Shown piece by piece: positions 52,681-62,589 of a DNA stretch of 64,000 nucleotides. How positions within the stretch are numbered: position 1 is the stretch's first letter; every line of letters begins with the position of its first letter. Source of the stretch: Thalassospira sp. TSL5-1 (lineage in GTDB: Bacteria > Pseudomonadota > Alphaproteobacteria > Rhodospirillales > Thalassospiraceae); the NCBI RefSeq assembly GCF_001907695.1, contig NZ_KV880638.1, positions 186,882 to 250,881 of the forward strand, given 5' to 3'. The translations under genes were made by a program, and so were the position numbers. Below the pieces are notes generated by a model, which was given only the letters and a program-made list of their open reading frames with translations, had not been told where the DNA came from and searched no databases.

Positions 52681-53367
52681 ATGTTTTTTGGGAGCGATGT
52701 TGTGCGCAAGAGTCGGGTTTGGGTCCTTATTTTAGCTATTTGTTCCGTTACATTGATGGTCTATGAGGCAAAAACCACGTATCTGGGCATGATCCCTTCC
52801 AGGCAGTGGCCGCCTGCCGTCGGTTATGGCCTTGCACCCTGGCTGGTTGGCCTGATGGTCGCTGCAATCAAAGAGGGCTGGGCCCGCATCAGAAAACGGA
52901 ACCACCGTTTTGGCAGAAGTTTGCTATGGGCGACGGGTGTTTTCATGGTCATCATGGTTTTTGCGACAATAATGTCTGCTGTTCGATCCGGCGATCAGGT
53001 GGAAATCCGTAATGATGCAATGCAGTTGATGGGCGCTTCTGTCTGGGTGCCCGGCATAGCGGCTTATTGCACTAAATATGTAGAAGCTTCGCCGGAAATG
53101 ATTGAAGAGGCAGCATCCTGGAGCCGACGGCATGACAGGGATTTGCGCAAGATTATCGCTGTAATCAAAGCGACTGGCGGTTTATCAAAAGATGAAAAAA
53201 TTCAAATTGATCAGATGGCGATGCAGGCCTTGAAAGCTAAGGTCAACTCGCAACAAGATAAAAAAGGGTACTGTAAACAGGTGGAAATGAACCTGCAGCA
53301 GGGACTGTTTGATCTGGATAATCGTGCAGACATCGCGTCTGCCTTGAAGCGTATTCGTGATTTTTAG
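52681..53367 (+). CDS. Unrecognised membrane protein next to tRNA-Leu
   Basis: 228 residues, no recognised family. Three hydrophobic segments near residues 12-28 (VWVLILAICSVTLMVY), 45-62 and 80-98 (LLWATGVFMVIMVFATIM), then a cytoplasmic helical tail from about residue 125 with KAxGGLSKDEKIQIDQMAMQALKA; the LSKDEKIQID pattern recalls the tellurite-resistance TerB-like helical fold, a tentative idea. Codon use looks more AT-rich than its neighbours. ATG 52681 (GTG 52678 possible). It sits alone between the tRNA and the GT2 gene, a usual place for acquired genes. Confidence 0.75.
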   Translation: MFFGSDVVRKSRVWVLILAICSVTLMVYEAKTTYLGMIPSRQWPPAVGYGLAPWLVGLMVAAIKEGWARIRKRNHRFGRSLLWATGVFMVIMVFATIMSAVRSGDQVEIRNDAMQLMGASVWVPGIAAYCTKYVEASPEMIEEAASWSRRHDRDLRKIIAVIKATGGLSKDEKIQIDQMAMQALKAKVNSQQDKKGYCKQVEMNLQQGLFDLDNRADIASALKRIRDF

Positions 53368-53520
53368 ATATCTGAGGATCGTCGTGGCGGATAATCAGGT
53401 AGCCTTTGATTTGTGTCTTACATTGCCGTTTGGGTAATTTGAGAAGATATGTGCTCCACACTTTTTGTCTTTGCAGGGGCTCGGTGATACCGCTAGAACG
53501 GTTCAGCACGAATTTGGCAA

Positions 53521-54450
53521 ATGGGGGCGCGGGTGCCAGATATCAGTTATGTTCTGCCGGTTTATAACAAGGCGGCTGTTTTGCCGTTTTTTATCCGGTC
53601 CCTGCGCCAGCAAACAGGCGATTTTTCTGCGGAATATATTTTTGTTGATGATGCGTCGTCTGATGATTCGCTTTCGGTTTTGCGTGCCGAAACGGCCGGG
53701 ATTGCTGATGTGCAGATCGTTGAAAATACGGATAATAAAGGCCCTGCGGTTCGCCTGAATCAGGGGGCGAAGGTCGCGACCGGCGAATTTTTGGTGCTGT
53801 TTGATTGCGATGAAGTGATTGCGCCCAATGCCGTTGCCACTCTGCTTGGGCTGGCACGCCGCCACGGGGCGGACATGGTGCATGGCAAATGGCACAAAAC
53901 CGGCGATGCGATTGCCGATATTCACGCCCGCGAAATCCCGGCTGATATTGCCACACAGGTGCATGAAAATCCGCTGAAGCGCGCCTTGGGAAAGGGCCTG
54001 GTGCGCATGACCTGGCTTGTGGAACGCGGCCTGTTTGCCAAGGCAGGGGGCTGTGATGAGGGTGTTTTTATTCAGGATGAATCGCTGCCCTTGCGCCTGG
54101 CCGCACAGGCGCGCTGCTTGCTTGATACCACCGCCGTGGTGACATGGGTGCCCGATGAAGGCAGCCATCTGTCGGATAATAAAATTCAGCAGCATCATGA
54201 TCGCTTCATGACTTTTTATCACTTTTTGCGCCAGCATCCGCAGCTTGACGCGACCTATCGCCAGAAGCTGGGGCAAAAATGTATTTCTGCCGCCCGCAAG
54301 GCCTTGCGCGATGGCTATGCCATGCCGGGGCTGAAGCTGCAATTTGCCTATTTCGCTGCCAAGTTGGGCCTGTTTAAGGCTGATGGCGCGTTTCTCGATG
54401 CGCTTTACACGGCGTTCAAGATGATACCCGCGGTCCGGAGGCCCGATTAA
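53521..54450 (+). CDS. Glycosyltransferase family 2 protein
   Basis: GT-A glycosyltransferase of 309 residues. ISYVLPVYNKAAVLPFFIRSL and EYIFVDDASSDDSLSVL form the nucleotide-binding side; LFDCDEVIAPNAV carries the DxD metal motif. The middle and C-terminal parts (IQDESLPLRLAAQA) hold the catalytic base region. It is two bases before the O-antigen ligase gene and surely cotranscribed, so it probably adds a sugar to LPS. ATG 53521; the ribosome site is weak. Confidence 0.9.
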   Translation: MGARVPDISYVLPVYNKAAVLPFFIRSLRQQTGDFSAEYIFVDDASSDDSLSVLRAETAGIADVQIVENTDNKGPAVRLNQGAKVATGEFLVLFDCDEVIAPNAVATLLGLARRHGADMVHGKWHKTGDAIADIHAREIPADIATQVHENPLKRALGKGLVRMTWLVERGLFAKAGGCDEGVFIQDESLPLRLAAQARCLLDTTAVVTWVPDEGSHLSDNKIQQHHDRFMTFYHFLRQHPQLDATYRQKLGQKCISAARKALRDGYAMPGLKLQFAYFAAKLGLFKADGAFLDALYTAFKMIPAVRRPD

Positions 54451-54452
54451 CA

Positions 54453-55736
54453 GTGACGAACTTATCTGCCGCCTTGCCTTACGGCGAAAAAATTGAAGCC
54501 CGCCTGCGCGCCACCGCCTTGGTGTTTTTGTGTCTGATCCCGGTTTTGTTGTTATTTGCCCGGGGGCCCGCAGATGTCGCGCTGTCGCTGGTTGGTATTT
54601 TGTTTCTGGTGCGCAGTGCGCTGCGGCGTGACTGGGCTTGGGCGCGCGAGGCTGATATTCTGGCCCTGTTGGTGGCTTTGTTGATGTTGGTGGCGATTGC
54701 AGCGCCATTTGGCGAGTATCCGGGCAAAAATTTCACCCGCGGGCTGATATGGGTGCGTTTTGTGGTGTTTTATGCCGCGGCAACGCGCTGGTTGATCTCG
54801 GATCGAAAAGTCGTAAAGCTCCTGTGCTGGGTGGTGTCTGCCGCATTGCTGCTGGCGGCACTGGATGCGCTTTTTCAGTTCGTAACGGGATATTCGTTGC
54901 TCGGCGGGCAGAAAATGGCGAGTTTCGCGGGGCGCCTGACCGGCCCGCTGGATCGTCCGAATATTGGCAGTTATATGTCCAAGCTGGCTTTTGCCGTGAT
55001 GGCGCTGGCCTTTGTTGCCCGTCAGGTGTTTGAGGAAAAAAAGGCATTTGCCTTTAGTGCCTTGGTCATGCTGCCGGTGTTGGCCGTGATCTTTTTAAGC
55101 GGCGAACGTACCGCCAGTGTTTTGACTCTTGCCGGGATTGTGGCGGTTGTGATCGGGCTGTTTTTGGTCGGCGGGCGTGCCCGATTGATTTCCATCGGGC
55201 TTGGCATTGCCGGGGCTGCTGGAATTGGGGCTTTGCTGACATTCAGCAGCCGTATTGCCGGGCGTTTGGCTGATTTGGAACATATCGTATCGGATTATGC
55301 CGCCTCGATTTACGGGCAATTGGCCCTGATGGGCTGGCGCTTTTTTACCGAGCATCCCCTGACCGGCATTGGTATGGGCAGTTTCGAGAAAGTCTGTAAG
55401 GCAGAAATGCCGCCGGAAGCCCTGGAATTTGGCTGTTATCCGCACCCGCATAATATTTATATGGAATGGCTTTCGAGCAGCGGTTTGGTTGGGACATTGC
55501 CTTGGCTGGTTTTTGTTGTGCTCGTGGTTTGGGCCGGGTTGCGGATGATACGGCTTGGCAAACAGCAGACCGTGCTGGTCGCCCTTTATCTGGCGACATT
55601 GAATGTCAGCCTTTTTCCCTTTGCTGCGACCCAGAGCGCGTTTTCCAACTGGCCGGCGATCCTGACCTGGATGTCGATTTCCTGTGCCGTGGCCGCGTTA
55701 AAAGTTTTTAAGGATTCCAAGGCACTTGCCCGTTAG
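54453..55736 (+). CDS. O-antigen ligase family membrane protein
   Basis: 427 residues, about 10-12 membrane helices with the large periplasmic loop near the C-terminal half (FTEHPLTGIGMGSFEKV ... CYPHPHNIYMEWLSSSGLVG), the Wzy/WaaL signature containing the conserved H-x-x-N-x-x-x-E pattern. Such proteins join O-antigen to lipid A-core or polymerise glycans in the periplasm. GTG start at 54453, two bases after the GT2 stop. Which polymer it handles cannot be told. Confidence 0.88.
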   Translation: MTNLSAALPYGEKIEARLRATALVFLCLIPVLLLFARGPADVALSLVGILFLVRSALRRDWAWAREADILALLVALLMLVAIAAPFGEYPGKNFTRGLIWVRFVVFYAAATRWLISDRKVVKLLCWVVSAALLLAALDALFQFVTGYSLLGGQKMASFAGRLTGPLDRPNIGSYMSKLAFAVMALAFVARQVFEEKKAFAFSALVMLPVLAVIFLSGERTASVLTLAGIVAVVIGLFLVGGRARLISIGLGIAGAAGIGALLTFSSRIAGRLADLEHIVSDYAASIYGQLALMGWRFFTEHPLTGIGMGSFEKVCKAEMPPEALEFGCYPHPHNIYMEWLSSSGLVGTLPWLVFVVLVVWAGLRMIRLGKQQTVLVALYLATLNVSLFPFAATQSAFSNWPAILTWMSISCAVAALKVFKDSKALAR

Positions 55737-55872
55737 GTGGGGGGCATCATGCCTGCTAGGCCGGGAGATGCGGAAATCGTGGATTTAATGGGGGTAAAAA
55801 GGCGTCTTTTGCATCGCGGGCGCGGCCTTGCTGTGTTAAGACAAGGCCAAACTTTCTGACCGGAGACGCGCG

Positions 55873-56484
55873 ATGACAAATTACCTCCATCACGGCGATC
55901 TGCCCGACGGGCTGGATCTTGGCAAAATTGTTGCAATTGACAGTGAAACGATGGGGCTGAACCCGCATCGGGACCGCTTGTGTGTCGTGCAATTGTCCGC
56001 CGGTGATGGCGATGCCCATCTGGTCAAATTTGACGGGGCGGATTATAGCGCGCCCAACCTGAAAAAAATGCTGGCCGACCCGGACGTCCTGAAGCTGTTT
56101 CATTTTGGCCGTTTTGATATTGCGGTGATGGATGCTTATCTTGGTGTGCGCTGTGCCCCGGTTTATTGCACCAAAATCGCCTCCAAACTGGTGCGAACCT
56201 ATACCGATCGGCACGGCCTGAAAGATCTGGTGCGCGAATTGGTGGGTGTCGAAATTTCCAAACAGCAGCAAAGCTCCGACTGGGGGGCGGCCGATCTGTC
56301 ACCTGAACAGATTGCCTATGCCGCCAGCGACGTTCTTTATTTGCATAAAATGAAAGAAGAACTGGATCGCCGCCTGGAGCGGGAAGGTCGCATGGAAATT
56401 GCGAAGGCCTGTTTTGATTTCCTGCCGACCCGTGCCAGCCTGGACCTTGCGGGATGGGCAGAAACAGACATCTTTGCTCATTAG
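55873..56484 (+). CDS. Ribonuclease D-like 3'-5' exonuclease
   Basis: 203 residues, DEDDy exonuclease fold: IDSETMGL (Asp23, Glu25), HFGRFDIAVMDAYLG (third Asp) and YAASDVLYLHKM with the Tyr and fourth Asp. Only the nuclease domain is present, without the C-terminal HRDC domains of E. coli RNase D, as in the short alphaproteobacterial type. It trims 3' ends of tRNA or other RNA. ATG 55873. Stands 104 bp before kdsD. Confidence 0.93.
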   Translation: MTNYLHHGDLPDGLDLGKIVAIDSETMGLNPHRDRLCVVQLSAGDGDAHLVKFDGADYSAPNLKKMLADPDVLKLFHFGRFDIAVMDAYLGVRCAPVYCTKIASKLVRTYTDRHGLKDLVRELVGVEISKQQQSSDWGAADLSPEQIAYAASDVLYLHKMKEELDRRLEREGRMEIAKACFDFLPTRASLDLAGWAETDIFAH

Positions 56485-56587
56485 AACGTCTTGACTGTGC
56501 CTGAGTGGTCAGGAACCCGGTTCTTGCCACATTTTTGCGCCAGTGACCCCGGTTGTTAGCGTATAACAACCGGACTGCATCCGACGG

Positions 56588-57580
56588 ATGACCATGAAGA
56601 ACGCCATGACAGTTAGCGAAACGGAACAAAAAGACATTGCTGTAGCCCGCAAGGTGCTTGGGATCGAAGCCGCTGCCCTGGAGGAGCTGGCACAGTCGCT
56701 GAATGGCGATTTTTGTCGTGCGCTGTCCATGATCGAGGGGCTCAAGGGGCGGCTGGTTGTGACCGGCATGGGCAAAAGCGGCCATATTGCCAAAAAGGTC
56801 GCGGCGACCTTTGCATCCACCGGTACGCCATCGTTTTTTGTTCATCCGGCCGAGGCCAGCCACGGCGATTTGGGCATGATCGGCCAGGATGATGCGGTTC
56901 TGGCGCTGTCCAATTCGGGCGAAACCCCGGAACTTTCCGATATTATCGCCTATACGCGGCGCTTTCATATTCCGCTGATCGGCATGACCCGCCGGGCTGA
57001 AAGTTCGCTGGGCTCGCAATGTGATTATCCATTGGTTCTGCCCAACAGTGCCGAAGCCTGCCCCAACCGCCAGGCGCCAACCACATCGACCACGGCCATG
57101 CTGGCCCTGGGGGATGCGCTGGCCGTTGCCCTGATGGAACGGCGCGGCTTTAGCGCCGATGATTTCCGCACCTTCCACCCCGGGGGCAAGCTGGGGCAGC
57201 GGTTGTTGCATGTGCGCGAGGTGATGCACGGGGCGGACCAGTTGCCGCTTATTTCCGAGGCGGCACGCATGTCCGATGCGCTGATGGAAATGACGGGTAA
57301 ATCCTTTGGCTGTGTCGGTGTAACCGATGATGATGCCAAGCTGGTCGGCATTGTGACCGACGGCGACTTGCGCCGCCATATGGGCGATGATCTGGTCTCA
57401 AGGCCGGTTGCCAATGTCATGACCCGCAATCCCAAGGCCATCACCCCGGACCTTTTGGCCGTCGAGGCGCTGGCGATCATGAATGATCGCAGCATCACGT
57501 CGCTGTTTGTGGTCGATGATCAGGGGCTGCCCTGTGGCCTTGTCCATATCCATGACCTGCTGCGTCTGGGGGTTGCCTGA
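56588..57580 (+). CDS. kdsD: Arabinose-5-phosphate isomerase, KpsF/GutQ family
   Basis: Converts ribulose 5-phosphate to arabinose 5-phosphate, first step to Kdo of LPS. The SIS domain has VVTGMGKSGHIAKKVAATFASTGTPSFFVHPAEASHGDLGM and LSNSGETPEL; two CBS domains follow (SFGCVGVTDDDAKLVGIVTDGDLRRHM and ITSLFVVDDQGLPCGLVHIHDLLRLG). 330 residues. ATG 56588 (another Met at codon 3). First of the tight kdsD-lptC-lptA-lptB run, which feeds LPS export. Confidence 0.95.
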   Translation: MTMKNAMTVSETEQKDIAVARKVLGIEAAALEELAQSLNGDFCRALSMIEGLKGRLVVTGMGKSGHIAKKVAATFASTGTPSFFVHPAEASHGDLGMIGQDDAVLALSNSGETPELSDIIAYTRRFHIPLIGMTRRAESSLGSQCDYPLVLPNSAEACPNRQAPTTSTTAMLALGDALAVALMERRGFSADDFRTFHPGGKLGQRLLHVREVMHGADQLPLISEAARMSDALMEMTGKSFGCVGVTDDDAKLVGIVTDGDLRRHMGDDLVSRPVANVMTRNPKAITPDLLAVEALAIMNDRSITSLFVVDDQGLPCGLVHIHDLLRLGVA

Positions 57581-57582
57581 GC

Positions 57583-58302
57583 ATGAGCGCCGATAAATCC
57601 GATACCCCGTCACCGCAAGCGCCCCGGACGCCCGGGCCGCGCTCGCGGGACCGGTTGTCCGAAACGCGGCGCGATGTCAGGATCAATCCCTTTCGGCGCA
57701 GCATCGTTTTGATGCTAAAACTGATGCTGCCCCTGATTGCGGCGGGGTTGCTGGCACTGGTGGTCTTGTGGCCCCAGATCGAACAGGTGCAGGAAAGCGG
57801 ATTTCATCTTGGCTTTTCCAGTTCACCCGACGATTTGATGGAAAATGTTGCCATGAGCAATCCGCGCTTTTTTGGTGTGGATACCAAGCGCCAGCCTTTT
57901 ACGGTGACAGCGACCGAAGCCATCGAGCAGCGCAAGGATGGCGAAGGGGCGATGGAACATGTGATGCTGGAGCAACCGCAGGCCGATATGACCATGACCG
58001 ATGGCAGCTGGGTTGCCCTGACGGCAAACAAGGGGTTTTATACGGAAAGCAAAAGCAGGCTTGATCTGAATGGTGCGGTGAACATGTATCACGACAAGGG
58101 GTTCGAGATTCATACCAACAGTGCCGAGATCAAACTGAAAGACGGTAATGCCAGCGGGACGGAGCCGGTTGACGGGCAGGGGCCGTTTGGCACGATTAAA
58201 TCGGATTCAGGGTTTGAGCTGGAAAATAAGGGGTCTGTTATTCATTTTCTGGGCAAATCCAAACTCAAGGTATTTGAAAAGGCATTGAAAGGGAAATCAT
58301 GA
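57583..58302 (+). CDS. lptC: LPS export system protein LptC
   Basis: Bitopic inner-membrane protein that receives LPS from LptBFG and passes it to LptA. One membrane helix at residues 46-65 (LMLKLMLPLIAAGLLALVVL); the periplasmic part has beta-jellyroll repeats (ENVAMSNPRFFGVDTKRQPFTVTA, LDLNGAVNMYHDKGFEIHT). 239 residues, slightly long because of a 40-residue Pro/Arg-rich cytoplasmic leader. ATG two bases after kdsD; overlaps lptA by four bases. Confidence 0.9.
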   Translation: MSADKSDTPSPQAPRTPGPRSRDRLSETRRDVRINPFRRSIVLMLKLMLPLIAAGLLALVVLWPQIEQVQESGFHLGFSSSPDDLMENVAMSNPRFFGVDTKRQPFTVTATEAIEQRKDGEGAMEHVMLEQPQADMTMTDGSWVALTANKGFYTESKSRLDLNGAVNMYHDKGFEIHTNSAEIKLKDGNASGTEPVDGQGPFGTIKSDSGFELENKGSVIHFLGKSKLKVFEKALKGKS

Positions 58303-59168
58303 TCAGAACGCCGCGCGGGGGTGGATTGTTGGTTGCGGCGACGCTTGTGATGGGGCTTGCCTGCTTTTCGTTGACGCATGGCGCATCGGCCGCATCGCTG
58401 GGCCTGACCCAGCAGGGTGCAGGCGGGCTGGATGTTGAATCGGATAACGGTATTGAATGGCGCCGCAACGACAATGTGTTGATTGCGCGCGGCAATGCCT
58501 TTGCCCGGCGTGGCCAGTCCGAGATACATGCCGATGAATTGCGCGCCTTTTACCGCGAAACCAATGGCCAGACCGAGATTTACCGGATCGAGGCGCATGG
58601 GCATGTAAAATTATCGACAAATACCGATACCGCCACCGGGGATTTGGCAATTTACGACATTGACCAGGCCGTTGTGGTTTTGACCGGCAAAAACCTGAAA
58701 TACAGCACACCGACCGAAACCCTGACCGCCAAGGATAGCCTGGAATATTGGGAAGCAAAACGCATGGCGGTGGCGCGTGGGGATGCGGTGGCGATTTCAC
58801 AGGGGCGCAAGCTGAAGGCTGATGTCTTGACGGCCCGTTTTATCTCCTCGCCAAAGGGGGAGAACCAGTTGGAACGTATTGACGGTTATGGTCATGTCAC
58901 CATTGAGACTCCGACGGATTATGTCGTTGGCAATCAAGGCGTTTATGACGCGAAAACGGGTATCGCCACATTGACCGGATCGGTTAAGATCACGCGCGGC
59001 AAAAACCAGCTGAATGGTGATCGGGCCGTGGTTGACCTTAAAACCGGTATCAGCCGCCTGATGGCAGATAACAAGGGTGATGGCAAATCGCGGGTGCGCG
59101 GCCTGCTGGTACCTGAAAACCAAAAGAAACCCAAAACCGGTGGCGATGCTGCTGGCAAAACAAACTGA
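58299..59168 (+). CDS. lptA: LPS transport periplasmic protein LptA (OstA-like)
   Basis: Periplasmic bridge carrying LPS between membranes. A Sec signal peptide covers residues 1-28 ([20 protein letters not shown]); the mature part is the OstA jellyroll: [42 protein letters not shown], and [23 protein letters not shown]-type repeats. 289 residues, longer than E. coli LptA (185), as is common in alphaproteobacteria. Overlaps lptC (ATGA); lptB follows 14 bp on. Confidence 0.92.
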   Translation: MIRTPRGGGLLVAATLVMGLACFSLTHGASAASLGLTQQGAGGLDVESDNGIEWRRNDNVLIARGNAFARRGQSEIHADELRAFYRETNGQTEIYRIEAHGHVKLSTNTDTATGDLAIYDIDQAVVVLTGKNLKYSTPTETLTAKDSLEYWEAKRMAVARGDAVAISQGRKLKADVLTARFISSPKGENQLERIDGYGHVTIETPTDYVVGNQGVYDAKTGIATLTGSVKITRGKNQLNGDRAVVDLKTGISRLMADNKGDGKSRVRGLLVPENQKKPKTGGDAAGKTN

Positions 59169-59182
59169 CGAAGGGTCGGATC

Positions 59183-60004
59183 GTGTTCTGGTCTCGGAAA
59201 AGCACAAAAAGTAACGGTGCGGATGCACCATTTGTCATGGCGGACACCGATAGTGCCGGTGGTCCGCGACTGGTAAGTGCGAATAAGGGGCTGGTGGCAC
59301 ATAATCTGGGCAAAAGCTTTAAAAAGCGCCCGGTTCTGAAGGATGTTTCAATTTCGGTCCAGCGCGGTGAGGCTGTTGGTCTGCTGGGCCCGAATGGGGC
59401 GGGTAAAACCACCAGCTTTTATATCATTACCGGGCTGATTTCGCCTGATCGCGGTACCATTTCGCTGGATGGCAACGACATCACCATGATGCCAATGTAT
59501 CAGCGTGCCCGCATGGGCATTGGCTATTTGCCGCAGGAAGCCTCAATTTTTCGCGGTATGACGGTGGAACAGAACATCATGGCCGTGCTTGAGGTGATTG
59601 AAGGCGACCGCATCAAGCGCGAGCAAAATCTGGAAGACCTGCTGGCTGAATTTGCCATCGAGCATTTGCGCCGCACCCCGGCCCTGGCCCTGTCGGGCGG
59701 GGAACGCCGGCGCTGCGAAATTGCCCGTGCACTTGCTGCCCACCCCAATTTTGTGTTGCTCGACGAACCCCTGGCCGGGATTGATCCGATTGCCGTTGGG
59801 GATATCCGTGATCTTGTCCGTCACCTGAAAGACCGGGGCATCGGGGTTCTGATTACCGATCATAATGTGCGCGAGACCCTTGATATTATTGACCGGGCTT
59901 ACATTTTGCACGATGGTCGGGTATTGATGGAAGGCGGCCCGGACGAGATTGTACGCAATGTCGATGTTCGCCGCGTCTATCTGGGTGACAGATTCAGCCT
60001 TTAG
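59183..60004 (+). CDS. lptB: LPS export ABC transporter ATP-binding protein LptB
   Basis: ATPase that drives LPS out of the inner membrane with LptFG. Walker [10 protein letters not shown] at residues 69-77, Q-loop [10 protein letters not shown], signature [10 protein letters not shown], Walker [12 protein letters not shown] and H-loop ITDHN are intact. 273 residues, with a 35-residue variable leader. GTG 59183 has AAGGG upstream; the next ATG at 59237 has no ribosome site. lptF and lptG are not in this window. Confidence 0.95.
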   Translation: MFWSRKSTKSNGADAPFVMADTDSAGGPRLVSANKGLVAHNLGKSFKKRPVLKDVSISVQRGEAVGLLGPNGAGKTTSFYIITGLISPDRGTISLDGNDITMMPMYQRARMGIGYLPQEASIFRGMTVEQNIMAVLEVIEGDRIKREQNLEDLLAEFAIEHLRRTPALALSGGERRRCEIARALAAHPNFVLLDEPLAGIDPIAVGDIRDLVRHLKDRGIGVLITDHNVRETLDIIDRAYILHDGRVLMEGGPDEIVRNVDVRRVYLGDRFSL

Positions 60005-60225
60005 AACAAGACCGTTTCATATTTGGCTGTTCCTGTCTTTTTCAGACTGATAACAATAGATTTAACGGTTGGCCGTGTGTCTGGAAGGGCTGTTCGCGGT
60101 AGGGTTGTTTTGTCATGAGGGTCTGTTGATCTGATACCGCATCGTCAAAGAAATGTGGATCAGTCATAAAAGTAAATGAGGCAGGAAAATGGGGGAAAGC
60201 GGATTGATACGGGGTAGGTACTGAT

Positions 60226-61794
60226 ATGGCCCTGAAGGCAAGGCTTGATCTTCGTCAGTCACAGTCTCTTGTCATGACGCCGCAATTGCAGCAGGCGATT
60301 AAGCTGTTGCAATTTAACAATATCGAGCTTTCCAACTTTATCGACAGCGAACTGCTGGAAAATCCGCTTCTTGAACGGGCGGAGCCGGGGCAAACTTATG
60401 CCGAAACCGGTGATGATGCCGTGGGCAATGGGGAGCAGGGCCTGGATGCCCGCGCGATTGACGATTTCCGGGATCGCGAGGATTTGCGGGGGACAGACCG
60501 TCTGGCGAGCAGCGACAGCATGGGCTCTGAAACCAGTAGCCCGCTCGATTGTGCCAGTGACGCCCTTTATGATGGCGAAGGCGAAATTACCCCGGATGGC
60601 GCGCCGGTTGGCGCGGGACATGATTATTCGCTGCCCTATAGCGGCGGTGGCATGGGCGGGGCCGATGGCGATGAATTGCCCGGGCTGGAGCAAACCCTTG
60701 CCGATACTCAAACCCTGCGCCAAAGCCTGGATGACCAGCTTAATCTCGCTTTTTCATCGCCGGTCATGCGGATGATCGGCAGCTATCTGATCGATATGCT
60801 TGATGATAATGGTTATGTCAGCGGGGATTTGGCCGAAGTATCCGATGCCCTTGGCTGTGATTTGGCCGATGTCGAGGCGGTTTTGAGTCAGATGCAGGGA
60901 TTCGAGCCGGTCGGGATTTTTGCCCGCAATCTGGCGGAATGTCTGGAACTGCAATTGCGGGACCAGAACCGTTATGATCCGGCAATGGCTGCGCTGGTAA
61001 ATAACCTTGAATTGCTGGCACGGCGAGAGTTTGATCGCCTGCGCCGGATTTGTGGTGTTGATGGTGATGACCTGGCCGATATGATTGCCGAGATTCGCAC
61101 GCTTGATCCCCGTCCGGGGCGTACCAGTGATGGCGAACCGGCAACACCGGTTATTCCCGATGTGCTGGTCCGTGCCGGGTCGGAAGGCAGTTGGATGATC
61201 GAGCTGAACAGCGATGCGTTGCCGCGTGTTTTGGTCAACGAGGAATATGTTGCCGAGATCAGCAGCGGGATTCGCGACCGTGAAGAAAAAACCTTTATCA
61301 ATGAGCGTTTGCAAACTGCAAACTGGCTGGTTAAGGCCCTGCACCAGCGCGCGACCACGATTCTCAAGGTCGCAACCGAAATCATTCGCCAGCAGGACGG
61401 ATTCTTTACACATGGGGTCTCGCATCTGCGACCGCTTATTTTGCGCGATATTGCCGAAGCCATCAGCATGCACGAAAGTACGGTGTCGCGGGTGACCAAC
61501 GGCAAATTCATGGCGACCCCGCGTGGCATATTCGAGCTGAAATACTTCTTCACCACGGCAATTTCATCGGCCGATGGGGGGGATTCCTATTCCTCGGAAT
61601 CAGTACGTCACCGGATTAAGTCATTGATTGATGCGGAAAATCCGAAAAAGATTCTCTCCGATGACAAACTTGTCGAGCTTCTGCAAAAGGAAGGGATCGA
61701 CATTGCCCGTAGAACAGTGGCAAAATACCGTGAGGCAATGCGGATTCCGTCGTCCGTCCAAAGGCGGCGCGAGAAAAAAGCACAGGCCAGATAG
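60226..61794 (+). CDS. rpoN: RNA polymerase sigma-54 factor
   Basis: Alternative sigma factor for -24/-12 promoters, active with enhancer-binding ATPases. 522 residues: region I is Gln-rich (LRQSQSLVMTPQLQQAIKLLQ), region II acidic (residues 65-150), region III has the core-binding and DNA-binding parts, HTH GVSHLRPLILRDIAEAISMHESTVSRVTNGK, and the RpoN box ARRTVAKYR starts at 494. ATG 60226. A 221-bp gap from lptB without a clear terminator. With ptsN and hpf it makes the classical rpoN cluster. Confidence 0.97.
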   Translation: MALKARLDLRQSQSLVMTPQLQQAIKLLQFNNIELSNFIDSELLENPLLERAEPGQTYAETGDDAVGNGEQGLDARAIDDFRDREDLRGTDRLASSDSMGSETSSPLDCASDALYDGEGEITPDGAPVGAGHDYSLPYSGGGMGGADGDELPGLEQTLADTQTLRQSLDDQLNLAFSSPVMRMIGSYLIDMLDDNGYVSGDLAEVSDALGCDLADVEAVLSQMQGFEPVGIFARNLAECLELQLRDQNRYDPAMAALVNNLELLARREFDRLRRICGVDGDDLADMIAEIRTLDPRPGRTSDGEPATPVIPDVLVRAGSEGSWMIELNSDALPRVLVNEEYVAEISSGIRDREEKTFINERLQTANWLVKALHQRATTILKVATEIIRQQDGFFTHGVSHLRPLILRDIAEAISMHESTVSRVTNGKFMATPRGIFELKYFFTTAISSADGGDSYSSESVRHRIKSLIDAENPKKILSDDKLVELLQKEGIDIARRTVAKYREAMRIPSSVQRRREKKAQAR

Positions 61795-61853
61795 GTCATG
61801 ATGCTCGAAAACAATGCCTAAGGTATTGAAACATATTGGTTAACACCCAAATG

Positions 61854-61908
61854 TTGACTTGGCATTGGCGACGGAATATGGTGCCGCCACCTGATTGAGG
61901 GGCACCAT
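61854..61908 (+). promoter_or_regulatory. Predicted hpf promoter and leader hairpin
   Basis: TTGACT (61854-61859), 17-bp spacer, TATGGT (61877-61882). The dyad ATGGTGCC (61878-61885)/GGCACCAT (61901-61908) overlaps the -10 and could form a 5' hairpin. Confidence 0.5.
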
Positions 61909-61954
61909 CGTTCGCAGATGTACTGGAAGTCACTCAACTGGGGATAGGCGATCC

Positions 61955-62551
61955 ATGCAGATTACAGTTATTGGCAAGCAACTTGACGTTGGCAACGCTT
62001 TGCGTGAACACGTCGTCGAGACCTTGGACCTTGCGGTAGAGAAATATTTCGATCATGCGATCGAAGCCACGGTAACAATTACCAAACAGGCACATCTTTA
62101 TCACACACAGATATCGGTCCATGTCGGCAAAGGCATGCTGGTTCAGGCAAAAGCATCCGCGGATGAGGTTTATCCGGCCTTTGATGCTGCTTGCGATAAG
62201 GTGGCGAAACGGTTGCGCCGGTATAAACGGCGCCTGCGTGATCACCACACCAACCGTGATCAGTATGAAAATGCTTTGCTGGATGCGCGTCATTACGTGA
62301 TCCAGCAGGAAGACGAAGACCATTCTGACGACGAACAGGACAAGGGCTTTGACCCGCTGATCGTGGCAGAAACACCTGATCGCATTGATACGCTCTCGGT
62401 AGGGGAAGCGGTCATGCGTCTCGATTTGGGGGATATTCCGGCCCTTATGTTCCGGAATGGCAAACATGGCGGATTGAACGTCGTGTATCGTCGGGCCGAT
62501 GGTAATATCGGCTGGCTTGACCCGGCTGATGAAAAAGCTGGTGCAGCCTGA
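61955..62551 (+). CDS. hpf: Ribosome hibernation promoting factor, long form
   Basis: Binds idle 30S subunits and pairs ribosomes. The N-terminal domain (residues 1-100) has MQITVIGKQLDVGNALREHVVETLDLAVEKYFDHAI and RLRRYKRRLRDHH; the C-terminal dimerisation domain (140-198) has IDTLSVGEAVMRLDLGDIPALMFRNGKHGGLNVVYRRADGNIGWLDP. 198 residues, the long (100S-forming) form. ATG 61955 with GGGGATAGG upstream. It lies between rpoN and ptsN, as in other alphaproteobacteria. Confidence 0.95.
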   Translation: MQITVIGKQLDVGNALREHVVETLDLAVEKYFDHAIEATVTITKQAHLYHTQISVHVGKGMLVQAKASADEVYPAFDAACDKVAKRLRRYKRRLRDHHTNRDQYENALLDARHYVIQQEDEDHSDDEQDKGFDPLIVAETPDRIDTLSVGEAVMRLDLGDIPALMFRNGKHGGLNVVYRRADGNIGWLDPADEKAGAA

Positions 62552-62589
62552 CGGGCGCGACCTCTGGTCCAAACAACGCAACGCGAAAG

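Noticed and set aside
53503-54708. 401-codon minus-strand frame over the GT2 gene
   Set aside because: Shadow of the plus-strand glycosyltransferase and O-antigen ligase; Arg/Gln/Ile-rich without domains.
56024-57379. 451-codon minus-strand frame across the RNase D and kdsD genes
   Set aside because: It overlaps two certain genes on the opposite strand and shows no protein-like motif or ribosome site.
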